A stretch of 64,000 nucleotides of DNA, taken from UBA8337 sp038143435. GTDB taxonomy: Bacteria; Pseudomonadota; Alphaproteobacteria; RS24. The notes beneath the pieces were generated by a model that was not told where the DNA came from, did no database searches, and worked only from the letters and a program-made list of their open reading frames with translations. A program made the position numbers and the translations under genes. Within the stretch, counting starts at the first letter, position 1. Every line of letters starts with the position of its first letter. The stretch covers positions 248,001 through 312,000 of the forward strand of contig JAYQLX010000004.1 of assembly GCA_038143435.1 (NCBI GenBank). The letters run 5' to 3'. Below are positions 38,174-47,481 of this stretch, piece by piece.

Positions 38174-38701
38174 CTATCCAATTTTGATGCGGCTATCGCC
38201 GACAAATTCATAAGAGGGAATTTCAAGGTTTTTCGGTGCCGGTCCTTTGCGGATACGGCCCGATGTGTCGTAATGCGAGCCGTGGCACGGGCAAAACCAG
38301 CCATTAAAATCACCGGCTTGGCCCAGCGGCACACAGCCCAAATGGGTGCAAATGCCGACCATCACCAACCACTCGTCTTTTTGCACGCGGTCAATGTCAT
38401 TTTGCGGGTCGGGCATATCTGTTTCGGCGACGCTGCGCGCTTCGGCAATCTCGCCTTCCGTGCGGCGGCGAATAAACACCGGCTTGCCGCGCCATGTCAC
38501 GGTAATGCTTTGGCCGGTTTCAATGGCCGCCAAATCGACCTCAATAGAGGCCAGAGCTTTCACCGAAGCGTCAGGATTCATTTGATGGATAAGGGGCCAG
38601 GCAATATTTGCGGCACCAATGGCGGCAAATGCGCCGGTCGCCAAATATAGAAAATCGCGACGATTGGTTTCGTCGCCAGCAGAATTGTGTTCGTCCGCCA
38701 T
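38174..38701 (-). CDS. petA: Rieske iron-sulfur subunit of the bc1 complex
   Basis: The 2Fe-2S protein that takes the first electron from quinol. The 175-residue protein has a Tat-type N-terminus with NRRDFLYLATGAFAAIG that stays as membrane anchor. The cluster is held by Cys118, His120, Cys137 and His140, and the disulfide cysteines are 123 and 139 (CTHLGC and CPCHGS). AAGGAGAGC is three bases before the ATG. It is the first gene of petABC. Confidence 0.96.
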   Translation of the reverse strand: MADEHNSAGDETNRRDFLYLATGAFAAIGAANIAWPLIHQMNPDASVKALASIEVDLAAIETGQSITVTWRGKPVFIRRRTEGEIAEARSVAETDMPDPQNDIDRVQKDEWLVMVGICTHLGCVPLGQAGDFNGWFCPCHGSHYDTSGRIRKGPAPKNLEIPSYEFVGDSRIKIG

Positions 38702-38735
38702 AATGCTCTCCTTCTTGCCCCCTCACGGCCTGACC

Positions 38736-38763
38736 TTTATATACAAGCAGCGAGTGGTCGCAA
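38736..38763 (-). promoter_or_regulatory. Putative petABC promoter
   Basis: On the minus strand TTGCGA (38763-38758) and TATAAA (38741-38736) are spaced by 16 bases, with the Rieske gene start 35 bases further. This is the best sigma-70-like pair in the divergent petA-hemF spacer. Confidence 0.45.
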
Positions 38764-38906
38764 ACTATAGCCAGAGCTTGATTGGCTGAATGTGTCACCA
38801 TGACGCATGAATTGACCCGATTTCAGCTTGCACGATTAGCTTGCAACGCATTGAAATGATTATCGAAATTCTAACCGCCGCAATGGCGCGCAAAGGATGA
38901 AACCCG

Positions 38907-39762
38907 GTGGATGAAAATCTCTGGAATCAGCGCAAACAAAGCGCCGCCGATTGGTTCCGCAAATTGCGGGACGATTTATGCGCGCGACTCGAATCGCTTG
39001 AGCCGGATGGCGCGGTTTTTGAGCGCAAAGACGTGGTCACGCGGCGACGGTTCTGAAGATTTGGGCGGCGGCGAAATGTCGATGCTACACGGCGCGGCAT
39101 TTGAAAAAGCCGGCGTGCATATCTCAACCGTTTATGGCGAGTTTTCAGAAGAGTTCCGCAAGCAAGTGGCGGGTGCTCAAGACGACCCGCGCTTTTGGGC
39201 CGGTGGCATTTCCGTGATTATTCACCCGACCAACCCCAATGCGCCGACCGCGCATATGAACACCCGCATGGTCGTAACCACCAAAGGCTGGTTTGGCGGC
39301 GGCGGCGATTTAACGCCGATGTTGGATGCGGCGCGCACGCAAGAGCATGAAGACACGGTTGATTTTCACGGCGCGTTCAAAGCGGCCTGCGACAAGCATG
39401 ACGCCACTTACTATCCGCGCTTTAAAGAAGAATGCGATAATTACTTCTTCTTACCGCACCGCAATGAAACGCGCGGCACGGGCGGCATTTTTTATGACCA
39501 TCTCGACAGCGGCGATTGGGATGCCGATTTCGCCTTCACGCGAGATGTCGGGCGCGCTTTTGTCGAAGTTTATCCTCAGATTGCCGCCAAGCGCATCGAC
39601 CTGCCTTATGATGAGGCGATGCGCGACGAGCAAATGCAACGCCGTGGCCGCTATGTCGAGTTCAATCTCTTATATGACCGCGGCACCATGTTCGGCCTGA
39701 AAACCGGCGGCAATGTCGAGAGCATTCTCAGCTCCATGCCGCCTGTGGTGAAGTGGGCTTAG
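38907..39762 (+). CDS. hemF: Oxygen-dependent coproporphyrinogen III oxidase, frameshifted
   Basis: HemF oxidatively decarboxylates coproporphyrinogen III in heme synthesis. The GTG at 38907 behind AAAGGA opens DENLWNQRKQSAADWFRKL. One extra base near 39030 breaks the frame at FERK; dropping it yields FERKTWSRGDGSEDLGGGEM. The rest is intact, with the catalytic segments HMNTRMVVTTKGWFGGGGDL, DLPYDEAMRDEQ and RRGRYVEFNLLYDRGT. Repaired length is 284 residues. It is divergent from petABC, and hemA-hemH lie 12 kb away. Confidence 0.93.
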
Positions 39763-39839
39763 GCAAAGAAACCTCTAAATCCGGCTTCCCTATTAGCGGC
39801 TTAATCTGGCAACATTATGAGGGTCAAACCACCGAGGTG

Positions 39840-39876
39840 AAGTAAATATTTTCATTCAAAAGCAATAAGTTAAATC
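39840..39876 (+). repeat. 37-bp AT-rich dispersed repeat, copy 1
   Basis: The sequence opens AAGTAAATATTTTCATT and ends AAAAGCAATAAGTTAAATC. It is identical at 36 of 37 positions to 47401-47437. Both copies are followed shortly by GCTAACGATTT. It lies in the 346-bp gap between hemF and cca. Confidence 0.75.
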
Positions 39877-40091
39877 CGAGCTAACGATTTATAATTCGTC
39901 GTATGGCTTAACCCGGTCGGGTTGCCGGGACGTTAGAAAACCACTTTTTTTATGAATTGCTCATGCGATTGAGTTCCTCCACGACGCTCAGTCGGTGCTG
40001 GTCAAAAATAATAACGCCATGCTCGACGGAATATTGTCCCTGACCGTTGCTCTAATGCAATATTATTTGCACCCGTAAAGCAAAACCCATC
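39877..40091. other. Intergenic remainder between hemF and cca
   Basis: This holds a small hairpin AACCCG-GT-CGGGTT at 39910-39923 and an inverted repeat TGCAA-N6-TTGCA at 40056-40071. I see no reading frame, tRNA or recognisable RNA. Confidence 0.4.
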
Positions 40092-40107
40092 GGCTAAAAG
40101 CTTAGCC
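40092..40107 (-). terminator. Hairpin at the end of cca
   Basis: GGCTAA and TTAGCC pair around a 4-base loop two bases after the cca stop on the minus strand. The U-tract is poor (GATGGGTTTT), so termination efficiency is uncertain. Confidence 0.4.
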
Positions 40108-40108
40108 T

Positions 40109-41314
40109 TTAAAGTCGCTTTTTCAATTCCGCCTCTACCGCCGCAATATCGGGAAAACCTTCATCCACCCACCATTGCTCCAGCGCAAATGCCATTTGTC
40201 CCATTTCAGGGCCATCGGCCATACCGGCCTTTTGCATCATTGCGCCGGTAAGCGGAAATTTGGGGCGCTGATAGGCCGCAGCCAGCGCCAGCGCCTCGTC
40301 AAGGCGCGGGTCTGTCTCTCCCGTCGCGCGTGCCAATAATGCGCGGTCGGCCACCGCTTGCGCCCCGTCAAAATACAGCACTTTGGCAAGGGCCGTCAGG
40401 TCGAGCGGCATTTGCATGGCTTTGATGAGGCGCATGGTTTGCTTTTTGGACAGCCGCAATGTGGTCGCCAGCACCTGCGCCGCATCGGCAGAAGGCAGCA
40501 GGGCCATGAGCCGCAAAAGGGGGTCATGGCTTAATTCCAGCATGGCCGATAATGGCGCAAACGCGATCGGCTCCACCCCCAAAACGGGGCGCAACAATTC
40601 GGCATGTTGCAATGCTTTTGCCGCCTTATCGGCATCAGGCAAGGCCATGATTTTCAGCATTTCTTGCTGCTTGCGCTCGCCTGAAAGACCGCGCAAAGGC
40701 ACGGCTGCGCCGCGGCATGCATCCAGCGCATCATCATCAAGCGCAGGATCGGGCGTCAGCCGGAAATGGAAACGGAAATAGCGCAAGACGCGCAAATAAT
40801 CTTCTTCAATGCGCGCCGGTGCGTCACCGATAAAACGCACGCGCTTGGCTTTAATATCATCAATGCCCTGCGCGGTCGGGTCGTGCAGCAAACCGTCGGC
40901 ATCGGCATAAAGCGCATTAATGGTAAAATCGCGACGCGCCGCATCGCCCTGCCAGTCTTCGGTAAAGGCCACTTCGGCATGGCGACCATCGGTTTTTATA
41001 TCGACCCGCAAAGTGGTGATTTCATAAACCAGCGCTTTTTCGCCTTCATAGAGAATGGCCGACACGGTGCCGTGTTTAATGCCCGTCGGCACGCATTTAA
41101 TCTTGGCCTTTTTTAGCCGTGCCATCACCTCTTCGGGCGGCAAGTCGGTCGCCATATCGACTTCCGTATCGGCATTGGCCACCCCCATTAGCGCATCGCG
41201 CACGCAACCGCCAACACAGCGCGTGATTGCGCCATCGCCGTTCAGCACTTGCAATAAATGCTGCGTCTGGCGGCGCTCCAGCCAGCCGCGATATGTTTTT
41301 TCAAGCTGTGCCAT
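40109..41314 (-). CDS. cca: CCA tRNA nucleotidyltransferase / poly(A) polymerase family
   Basis: The enzyme adds or repairs the CCA end of tRNAs, needed here because the tRNA-Ile gene at 4.9 kb lacks CCA. The 401-residue class II protein shows the nucleotide-binding VGGCVRDALMG and the metal motif TEVDMATDLPPEE, where the first carboxylate is Glu51 rather than the usual Asp and the second is Asp53. RDFTINALYADADG and RIEEDYLRVLRYFRF follow. It is the last gene of a minus-strand run starting at the DUF1285 gene. Confidence 0.93.
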   Translation of the reverse strand: MAQLEKTYRGWLERRQTQHLLQVLNGDGAITRCVGGCVRDALMGVANADTEVDMATDLPPEEVMARLKKAKIKCVPTGIKHGTVSAILYEGEKALVYEITTLRVDIKTDGRHAEVAFTEDWQGDAARRDFTINALYADADGLLHDPTAQGIDDIKAKRVRFIGDAPARIEEDYLRVLRYFRFHFRLTPDPALDDDALDACRGAAVPLRGLSGERKQQEMLKIMALPDADKAAKALQHAELLRPVLGVEPIAFAPLSAMLELSHDPLLRLMALLPSADAAQVLATTLRLSKKQTMRLIKAMQMPLDLTALAKVLYFDGAQAVADRALLARATGETDPRLDEALALAAAYQRPKFPLTGAMMQKAGMADGPEMGQMAFALEQWWVDEGFPDIAAVEAELKKRL

Positions 41315-41319
41315 TGGTT

Positions 41320-41577
41320 TTATTCGAACCGACCGGGGACAATCTGCCCGTCTTTATAGCTCGGTGAAATATAAGTGCCGCCCGGCGCATCACCCGTGGT
41401 GGCGCGATAGGTCAACAGGCCGGCGACCACCAGCCCCAGACCGATAAGCGCGGCAAAAGCGTAATATTTGCGGGTTTGGGCGTCGGGTTTTTTGGCCGCA
41501 ATGAAGCGCACCCAAAGATAGGTCAGCGCAAACGGCAATAAAAACAGCAACGCATTTATCACCAGCACCCTAATCAT
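41320..41577 (-). CDS. DUF6111 family small membrane protein
   Basis: An 85-residue protein with two membrane helices (LVINALLFLLPFALTYLWV and FAALIGLGLVVAGLL) and a C-terminal tail GGTYISPSYKDGQIVPGRFE. This matches the alphaproteobacterial family DUF6111, whose role is unknown. It overlaps the NUDIX gene by 8 bases and ends 5 bases before cca, the usual neighbourhood of the family. Confidence 0.75.
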   Translation of the reverse strand: MIRVLVINALLFLLPFALTYLWVRFIAAKKPDAQTRKYYAFAALIGLGLVVAGLLTYRATTGDAPGGTYISPSYKDGQIVPGRFE

Positions 41578-42217
41578 GAGTGACCCTCCTGCTCATATGC
41601 ATCAGCACACCGGCTGTCGCTCCCCAAATATTATAGCCCTCATATTGCATGGAATAATAGGTGCGCTGTTTGCCTTTCCACATCACTTGATGACGCTCAT
41701 AATTTTCGGCATCGAGTGCTTGGTGCAGCGGCACTTCAAAAATATCCGCCACCTCGTTTTCATCGGGGGTCAATGTAAAGCCGGGCTGCACGAAAGACAC
41801 CACCGGCAGCATCAGAAAACCGGTGCCGGTTTGATAAGTGTCGAGAAACCCCGCCACCTCAACAAAATCGGATGTTAGGCCAATCTCTTCTTCCGCCTCG
41901 CGCAAGGCCGTTTCGACAGGCGAGGCATCGCGCTTTTCGACTTTGCCGCCCGGAAAAGCCACTTGGCCTGAATGTTTGTCGAGATGGTCAGCCCGACGCG
42001 TCAGCAAAATGGCCGGGCCGCTATCATATTGCACCACCGGCACCAACACGGCGGCGAGACGCAGCTCGCCCGCCACCGCCCATTCTTCTTCGCTGGGCGC
42101 GCCGCCATCAATGCGCGCATCGCCAACTTGGCCGGGGCGCGACAAGGTTTCGGCATCGGGCAACTCTCTATCGACCACCGCTTCAATGCGGCTGCGCCAA
42201 TCCGTCATCATATCCAT
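41570..42217 (-). CDS. NUDIX hydrolase, CoA pyrophosphatase type
   Basis: A 215-residue NUDIX protein. The NUDIX box GGKVEKRDASPVETALREA with EEEIGL binds Mg2+, and the preceding RRADHLDKHSGQVAFPGG is the UPF0035 signature typical of coenzyme A pyrophosphatases (NudL/YeaB). It probably cleaves CoA or acyl-CoA into phosphopantetheine and 3',5'-ADP. The start at 42217 lies two bases after the DUF1285 stop codon. Confidence 0.9.
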   Translation of the reverse strand: MDMMTDWRSRIEAVVDRELPDAETLSRPGQVGDARIDGGAPSEEEWAVAGELRLAAVLVPVVQYDSGPAILLTRRADHLDKHSGQVAFPGGKVEKRDASPVETALREAEEEIGLTSDFVEVAGFLDTYQTGTGFLMLPVVSFVQPGFTLTPDENEVADIFEVPLHQALDAENYERHQVMWKGKQRTYYSMQYEGYNIWGATAGVLMHMSRRVTHD

Positions 42218-42219
42218 GT

Positions 42220-42812
42220 TCACGCCACACCGGCCGCTTCGGCGGAAGAGATTGGGAAAAACAGACCATGGCTCCACACCCCGAATTGCCCGTCATGCAC
42301 TTCCGCCAGTTCGACCAAATCGTAAAACACGGCGCGCGCAATCAGCGCTTCCAGTCGCGCGCGGACATGGACATAGGGTGACGGCTCGCCGCTTGCTGCG
42401 TCAATCTCAAAGCGCAGCGCATGATCGGGCCCGGCTTCGGTGAAATCACCGACATTGGTCTCAAAACGCAAAATCTGTTCCGGCCTTTACCGTTCACCGT
42501 CATCAGCGTGGCGATAAACGGCGCGTCTTCCACCTCAATACGGATTTTTTCAACCGGCGTGACAAGATAATGCTCGCCATCATCATCATGGCGCAAAATG
42601 GTTGAGAACAGCCGCACCAGTTTTTTGCGCCCAATCGGCGAATTATCATAATACCATTGCCCATCGCGGGCGATTTTCATGCCGATATCGCCGCAATAAT
42701 CGGGCTCCCATAAATGCACGGGCGGCAGACCGCGCTCACCGCTTTTCGGATCCCCTGCTTTTTCGGCATCGGCAACGATTTTCATCAATGCATTGGCTGC
42801 TTCATCGGACAT
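42220..42812 (-). CDS. DUF1285 domain-containing protein, frameshifted
   Basis: A conserved proteobacterial protein of unknown function, 197 residues after repair. Typical parts are PPVHLWEPDYCGDIGMKIARDG, WYYDNSPIGRKKLVRLFSTIL and HYLVTPVEKIRIEVEDAPF. One base is missing near 42482-42486, after which EQILRFETNVGDFTEAGPDH resumes. The gene leads the run DUF1285-NUDIX-DUF6111-cca, whose order is conserved in alphaproteobacteria. Confidence 0.85.
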
Positions 42813-42836
42813 AATGTTCCCCTGTTAAGGGAGAAA

Positions 42837-43337
42837 CTAGCACAATTCCGGCGCACGTCGAACCATGCCCGAGAGCGCGGCGCACAGCTTGGCCTCACCG
42901 CGCACCAGCAATCGCTGCGGGTCTACCGGCCCGGGCAGCTTGACGGATGTCGGGGCAACGGAGAAATCGCATTTTTGGTAATAGGGCAAATCGCCGACCA
43001 AAAGCGTGAAAGCAAAGCGGGTTTCATCAATCGCCGCCAGCGCATCTTGCATCAACGCCAAACCGACGCCCTGCCCCTGCATATCAGGATGCACGGCAAG
43101 CGGCCCCAGCAATAAGCCCGCCGTTTCACCAATCGCGATAGGCCAAAATGAAATCGCGCCGACCAGCGCGCCATCGGTCTTGGTCACCGCCATACGGTCA
43201 TAATCGCTGATTTGTCGATTGCCTTCGCGCAACCTCTCGGCCGTGCGCGTCACGCGCCCCGGGCCAAAGGCAATATCAAGAAGCTGAAGGAGCGCTTGCG
43301 GCTCCGCCGTTTGCGATAAAATGTCGAACTGGGTCAT
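42837..43337 (-). CDS. GNAT family N-acetyltransferase (YhbS-like)
   Basis: A 166-residue acetyltransferase. The acetyl-CoA loop is in LAVHPDMQGQGVGLALM, preceded by the beta-4 strand LLLGPL, and LVGDLPYYQKCDF is typical of the YhbS group. The acceptor is unknown. It starts 24 bases before the DUF1285 gene on the same strand. The 176-bp gap upstream of it contains nothing I can assign. Confidence 0.88.
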   Translation of the reverse strand: MTQFDILSQTAEPQALLQLLDIAFGPGRVTRTAERLREGNRQISDYDRMAVTKTDGALVGAISFWPIAIGETAGLLLGPLAVHPDMQGQGVGLALMQDALAAIDETRFAFTLLVGDLPYYQKCDFSVAPTSVKLPGPVDPQRLLVRGEAKLCAALSGMVRRAPELC

Positions 43338-43513
43338 CTTTAATCCGTGGGGGCCTTCCCCTAAAATGAAACGAAATTGGCGAACGAAAATACACCGCCC
43401 AAAGGGCAGCGAAAAATTATCGTCGTCGCAATTTCTGTTTCATGGGAACCCCCAACGGTGAATGCGCGATTTTGATAGCGCGCAAAGCGGGGTTTGTCCA
43501 ATAAAACAATGCG

Positions 43514-44462
43514 CTAGGCGGAAAAAATAAACCCCATATAGGCTGCGTAAAGAGCCAGGCTGATGCCGCCTTCGACCCGCGACATGGCGCGCCCTGAAGC
43601 CATGAAAATAAAACCGAGACAGGCCACGCCAATCATAATGGGAATATCGCGCATCGCCATCATGTCCGATATCGGCAAAGGCGCGACCATAGACGTGACC
43701 CCCAAAATCAGCAAAATATTTGAAATATTGCTGCCGATAATATTGCCGACCGCGAGACCGGCATGGCCGCGCATGGCGGCGACCAATGAGACGGCAAGCT
43801 CCGGCAGGCTGGTGCCGATGGCGACAAGGCTCAAGGCAATCACCGCCTCCGATATGCCCCATTGGCGCGCCAAAGCAACCGCGCCATCGACCATTAACTC
43901 AGCCCCCCAAACAACACCGGCAATGCCGACCAGCAATACCATTGCGGCCACCAATGCACCGCCGGGTACGCGGTTTTCATCGACCCCTGCTTCGGCTTCT
44001 GCCGTGTCTTCAACCTCGCGCGCCGAGGTGTAGAGATAATAGGTAAAGCCGATAAGGATGACGAATAATGCAATGCCGACAGGGCGATCAATCATGCCGA
44101 CCATGCCGAGCACGAACAGCAGAGCCGAAACACTGAGCATGAAAGCCGCCATCGCGCCCCAGCGTGCCGTGATTGACGAAAAACGGGCTGACCAGTGCCA
44201 TTGCCCCCATAACAAAGAGAATATTGGCGATATTGCTACCGACAACATTACCGATGGAAATATCCGGCTGGCCGTTCAACGCCGCATTGAGAGATACGGT
44301 CAATTCGGGCGCTGACGTGCCAAAGGCGATAATCGTCAGGCCGATAATGAGCGGCGAGACGCGCAATTTATCGGCCAGCGTAACCGCGCCACGCAGCAAT
44401 GCCTCCCCGGCCAGACCGAGAACGACAAAACCTGCCAATAGCAAAATGAGCGGTGATTCCAT
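43514..44462 (-). CDS. Calcium/cation antiporter of the CaCA family (YrbG-like), frameshifted
   Basis: An inner-membrane Na+/Ca2+ type exchanger with about ten helices, 315 residues after repair. The two inverted alpha repeats that form the ion site are clear: GTSAPELTVSLNAAL with GNVVGSNIANILF, and GTSLPELAVSLVAAM with GNIIGSNISNILL. One extra base near 44140-44180 disrupts the linker between helices 3 and 4. The ion specificity cannot be read off. It stands alone, divergent from the acyl-CoA synthetase gene. Confidence 0.9.
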
Positions 44463-44611
44463 GCCCTGCTTTTAGCATGGCTTGCCCCTGCCGATATACA
44501 GACCATTGAAGAAATTATGCGGAAAAATGCTTGGCACGGCGGCATTAAGGATTTAGCTTTTTCCCCGAATGCAGGCGGCGCTCTTATTGCAGTCGCACGG
44601 GGAGGGACATT

Positions 44612-46228
44612 ATGCAGTGGAATTTCGGAGATATTATTGACTCGATTGTGCCGATTTTGCCGGAGGGTCATTTGGCATTGGTGCATGGCGACAGGGAAAT
44701 TACATGGAATGAAATGAGCGCGCGCACCAATAATCTGGCGCGCAATCTTTTGGCCAATGGTGCCGAGACCGGCGATAAGGGCGGCTTTTATATGCGCAAC
44801 CGCCCCGAATATAGCGAGCTGCTGATTGCCTGTTTTCGCGGTCGCCTGACCCATGTGAATGTCAATTACCGCTATGTCGCCGATGAAGTGCATTATATTT
44901 TCGACAATTCCGATGCCACGGTCGTGGTTTACGGCAAAGAGTTTCGCGACAATATTGAACAGCTGCGCCCGCGCCTGCCAAAGGTCAAACAATGGATTGA
45001 AGTCGGCGATGGAAAAGATTTGCCCGACGGCATTATCGATTATGAAAGCCTTGCCACTGAAGGCGATGGCAGCAATTTGGATATTGAGCGTTCGGGCAGC
45101 GATTTGCTGTTTCTCTATACCGGCGGCACCACCGGCATGCCGAAAGGCGTGATGTGGGAGCATCATGCGCTACGCGAAACGCAAACATTGGCGCTGCGCG
45201 CGCTGGGTGAAGTGCCTGAAACGCTGGAAGAATTGACCGCGCATTTGAAAAATCAGGGGCCCGGTCAGGTTTATATTCCGGCTTGCCCGCTCATGCACGG
45301 CACCGGCCTGTTTACCGCAATGGGCGTGTTGATGGCGGGCGGCACGATTGTCACGCTGGAAGCGGCCTCGCTCAATTCACAAGAATTATGGTCAACCGTA
45401 GAGCGGCGCGGTGTTGAATATATGGCGATTGTCGGCGACGCCTTTGCCAAGCCCATGCTGCAAGAATTGAAAGACAATCCGGGCCGATATGATGTCTCGT
45501 CGGTCGCCTCGATTGTCTCTTCCGGCGTGATGTGGTCGATGGAAGTGAAACAGGAAATGCTCGACTATCTGCCCGATGAATGCATGTTGGCCGACAGTTT
45601 CGGCTCGTCGGAAGCCATTGGCTTCGGCTCGTCCATCACCATGAAGGATATGCCGGTCAAGACGGCCAAATTCACCACCAATGATTACTGCAAAGTGTTT
45701 GACGAAAACGATAATGAAATTCCATGGGGCAGCGAGACCCCCGGCTTTATCGCTTTTGGCGGCCCGATACCGCTGGGCTATTACAAAGATGAAGAAAAAA
45801 CCGCCAAGACGTTCAAGACGATTAATGGCCAACGTTTCTCCATTCCGGGCGATTATTGCCTGGTTTCCCCTGAGGGTGAATTGACCCTGCTCGGGCGCGG
45901 CTCGGTGTGCATCAATTCGGCGGGTGAAAAGATTTATCCCGAGGAAGTGGAAGAAGCGCTGAAGCTGCACGATGCGATTGACGACGCGCTGGTGGTTGGT
46001 GTACCCGATGAAAAATGGGGCCAAGCGGTGACGGCTGTCGTCAAAACCGTCGATGGCGGTGCATTTGACGAAGAAGAATTGAAAATCTTCTGCAAACAAA
46101 AATTAGCTGCTTATAAAACGCCGAAACATGTTTTCCATGGCGGCCCGCCCTTCCGCGCGCCCAATGGCAAAGCCGATTATAAAAGCGTCACTGAATTTGC
46201 CGTTGAGGAAGTCGAGAAACGCATATGA
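44612..46228 (+). CDS. Acyl-CoA synthetase (AMP-forming)
   Basis: A 538-residue ANL superfamily ligase that activates a carboxylic acid through an acyl-adenylate. The P-loop is LYTGGTTGMPKGVMWEHH, A5 is in DSFGSSEAIGFGS, and A8/A10 are in GRGSVCINSAGEKIYPEEVE and PNGKADYKS with the catalytic Lys. The opening WNFGDIIDSIVPILP and NYRYVADE resemble the FadD17/FadD19 subgroup, which handles fatty or steroid side-chain acids; the substrate is not certain. GGGGAGGGACAT precedes the ATG. It overlaps the next gene by four bases. Confidence 0.92.
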   Translation: MQWNFGDIIDSIVPILPEGHLALVHGDREITWNEMSARTNNLARNLLANGAETGDKGGFYMRNRPEYSELLIACFRGRLTHVNVNYRYVADEVHYIFDNSDATVVVYGKEFRDNIEQLRPRLPKVKQWIEVGDGKDLPDGIIDYESLATEGDGSNLDIERSGSDLLFLYTGGTTGMPKGVMWEHHALRETQTLALRALGEVPETLEELTAHLKNQGPGQVYIPACPLMHGTGLFTAMGVLMAGGTIVTLEAASLNSQELWSTVERRGVEYMAIVGDAFAKPMLQELKDNPGRYDVSSVASIVSSGVMWSMEVKQEMLDYLPDECMLADSFGSSEAIGFGSSITMKDMPVKTAKFTTNDYCKVFDENDNEIPWGSETPGFIAFGGPIPLGYYKDEEKTAKTFKTINGQRFSIPGDYCLVSPEGELTLLGRGSVCINSAGEKIYPEEVEEALKLHDAIDDALVVGVPDEKWGQAVTAVVKTVDGGAFDEEELKIFCKQKLAAYKTPKHVFHGGPPFRAPNGKADYKSVTEFAVEEVEKRI

Positions 46229-47306
46229 CCAAAAAAGTAGCCGTTTTCGGCGCAGATGGGCGTGACATTTCGCGCCCATTATTGACGAACATTTTGCCGC
46301 CAAACAGAAAGATTGGCAGGTCACCACATGGGCCTGCGATGGTGATGAAGCGGCGCGCGATGCGGTGCTGGCCGAGTGCGAAGCGGCGGTGATGAGCGCC
46401 GATTTCATTTTGACGCCGGGCAATTTCGGCGCGCTGATGGCCGCGCCCAATTTGAAAATCCTGCTGCAACCCTGGGTCGGCACCGATTGGCTCGATGCAG
46501 GTTTTTTGCCGAAGGGGCTGATTTTCTGCAATGCCGGCGGCCATGCCGCGCCTATGGCGGAATATGTGCTGGGCACCATGCTGGAACACGCGCTTGAATT
46601 GCGCACCATGCATAGCGATATGCTGGCCGGAAAATGGCGCCGCGCCGGTCGCAATGCGGCACCCGAGGCACGGCACGGCGATTTGCTCGGCAAACATGTC
46701 GGCATTGTCGGCTATGGCGAAATTGCCCAAGCGGTGGCGAGCCGCGCCGCCGCTTTCGGCATGAGCATATCGGCCGTGGCGCGCTCCGAGCGCGACAAAA
46801 CCCCTGCCCCGCTCGATTGGATCGGCACGCAAGATGATTTGCCGAAGCTTCTGGCCGAAAGCGATTACCTCATCATGACCTGCGATTTGAACGATGAAAC
46901 CGAAGGCATGATTGACGCGACCGCTTTCGCGCAAATGAAAGACACGGCCTATATCATTAATGTGGCGCGCGGCGAGGTGATTGACGAAGACGCGCTGTTT
47001 GAGGCGCTGCAGTCAAAACGCATTGGCGGCGCGGCGCTTGATACTTGGTATCGCTATCCCGTCAATATCGCCGATACCGAGCCCGACCCCGACCGTGGCG
47101 GGCCGTATCAAGGCTCGAAACATGATTTCAACAGCCTTGATAATGTGCTGCTGACCCCGCATATGGCGGCGCATACATTCGGCGCTGACCGCGGGCGATA
47201 TGTGTCGATTGCCGAAAGCCTGTGCAGCTATGCCGAAGGCGCTGATGTGAAACGGCAAGTCACCATCGGCACGGGCGAAAACCTCGAAGGGTTTGCGATA
47301 CCTTAG
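46225..47306 (+). CDS. D-isomer specific 2-hydroxyacid dehydrogenase, frameshifted
   Basis: An NAD(P)-dependent dehydrogenase of about 360 residues. The nucleotide fold is HVGIVGYGEIAQAVASRAA, the substrate arginine is in NVARGEVIDEDALFEAL, and the catalytic histidine is probably in LLTPHMAAHTFG. One T is missing in the T-run near 46267-46270; adding it gives RDIFAPIIDEHFAAKQKDW. It is coupled to the acyl-CoA synthetase by an ATGA overlap, suggesting the two act on the same or consecutive hydroxy-acid intermediates (inference). Confidence 0.88.
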
Positions 47307-47310
47307 GCTA

Positions 47311-47341
47311 AAAGCACCCGCCAGCTTGCTGGCGTTGGTGC
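47311..47341 (+). repeat. REP-like hairpin
   Basis: AAAGCACC leads into GCCAGC-TT-GCTGGC, closed by GCACC (47314-47318) with GGTGC (47337-47341). A truncated copy of the left arm (AAAAGCACCCGCC) recurs at 47385-47397. A related hairpin is at 36096-36127. On this strand no U-tract follows, so it does not look like the terminator of the dehydrogenase gene. Confidence 0.6.
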
Positions 47342-47400
47342 GCCTTGCCCCAGCGCAGCGACCAACGGGAGCGAAGTCGGAGCCAAAAGCACCCGCCTTA

Positions 47401-47437
47401 AAGTAAATATTTTCATTTAAAAGCAATAAGTTAAATC
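47401..47437 (+). repeat. 37-bp AT-rich dispersed repeat, copy 2
   Basis: It matches 39840-39876 at 36 of 37 positions (one C/T difference). After it comes GCTAACGATTTCC at 47458, with paired CTAAC words at 47460 and 47470 that recall a degenerate CtrA site. Confidence 0.75.
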
Positions 47438-47481
47438 AGATTTAGCTTGCCTTACCCGCTAACGATTTCCTAACCTCCGCC

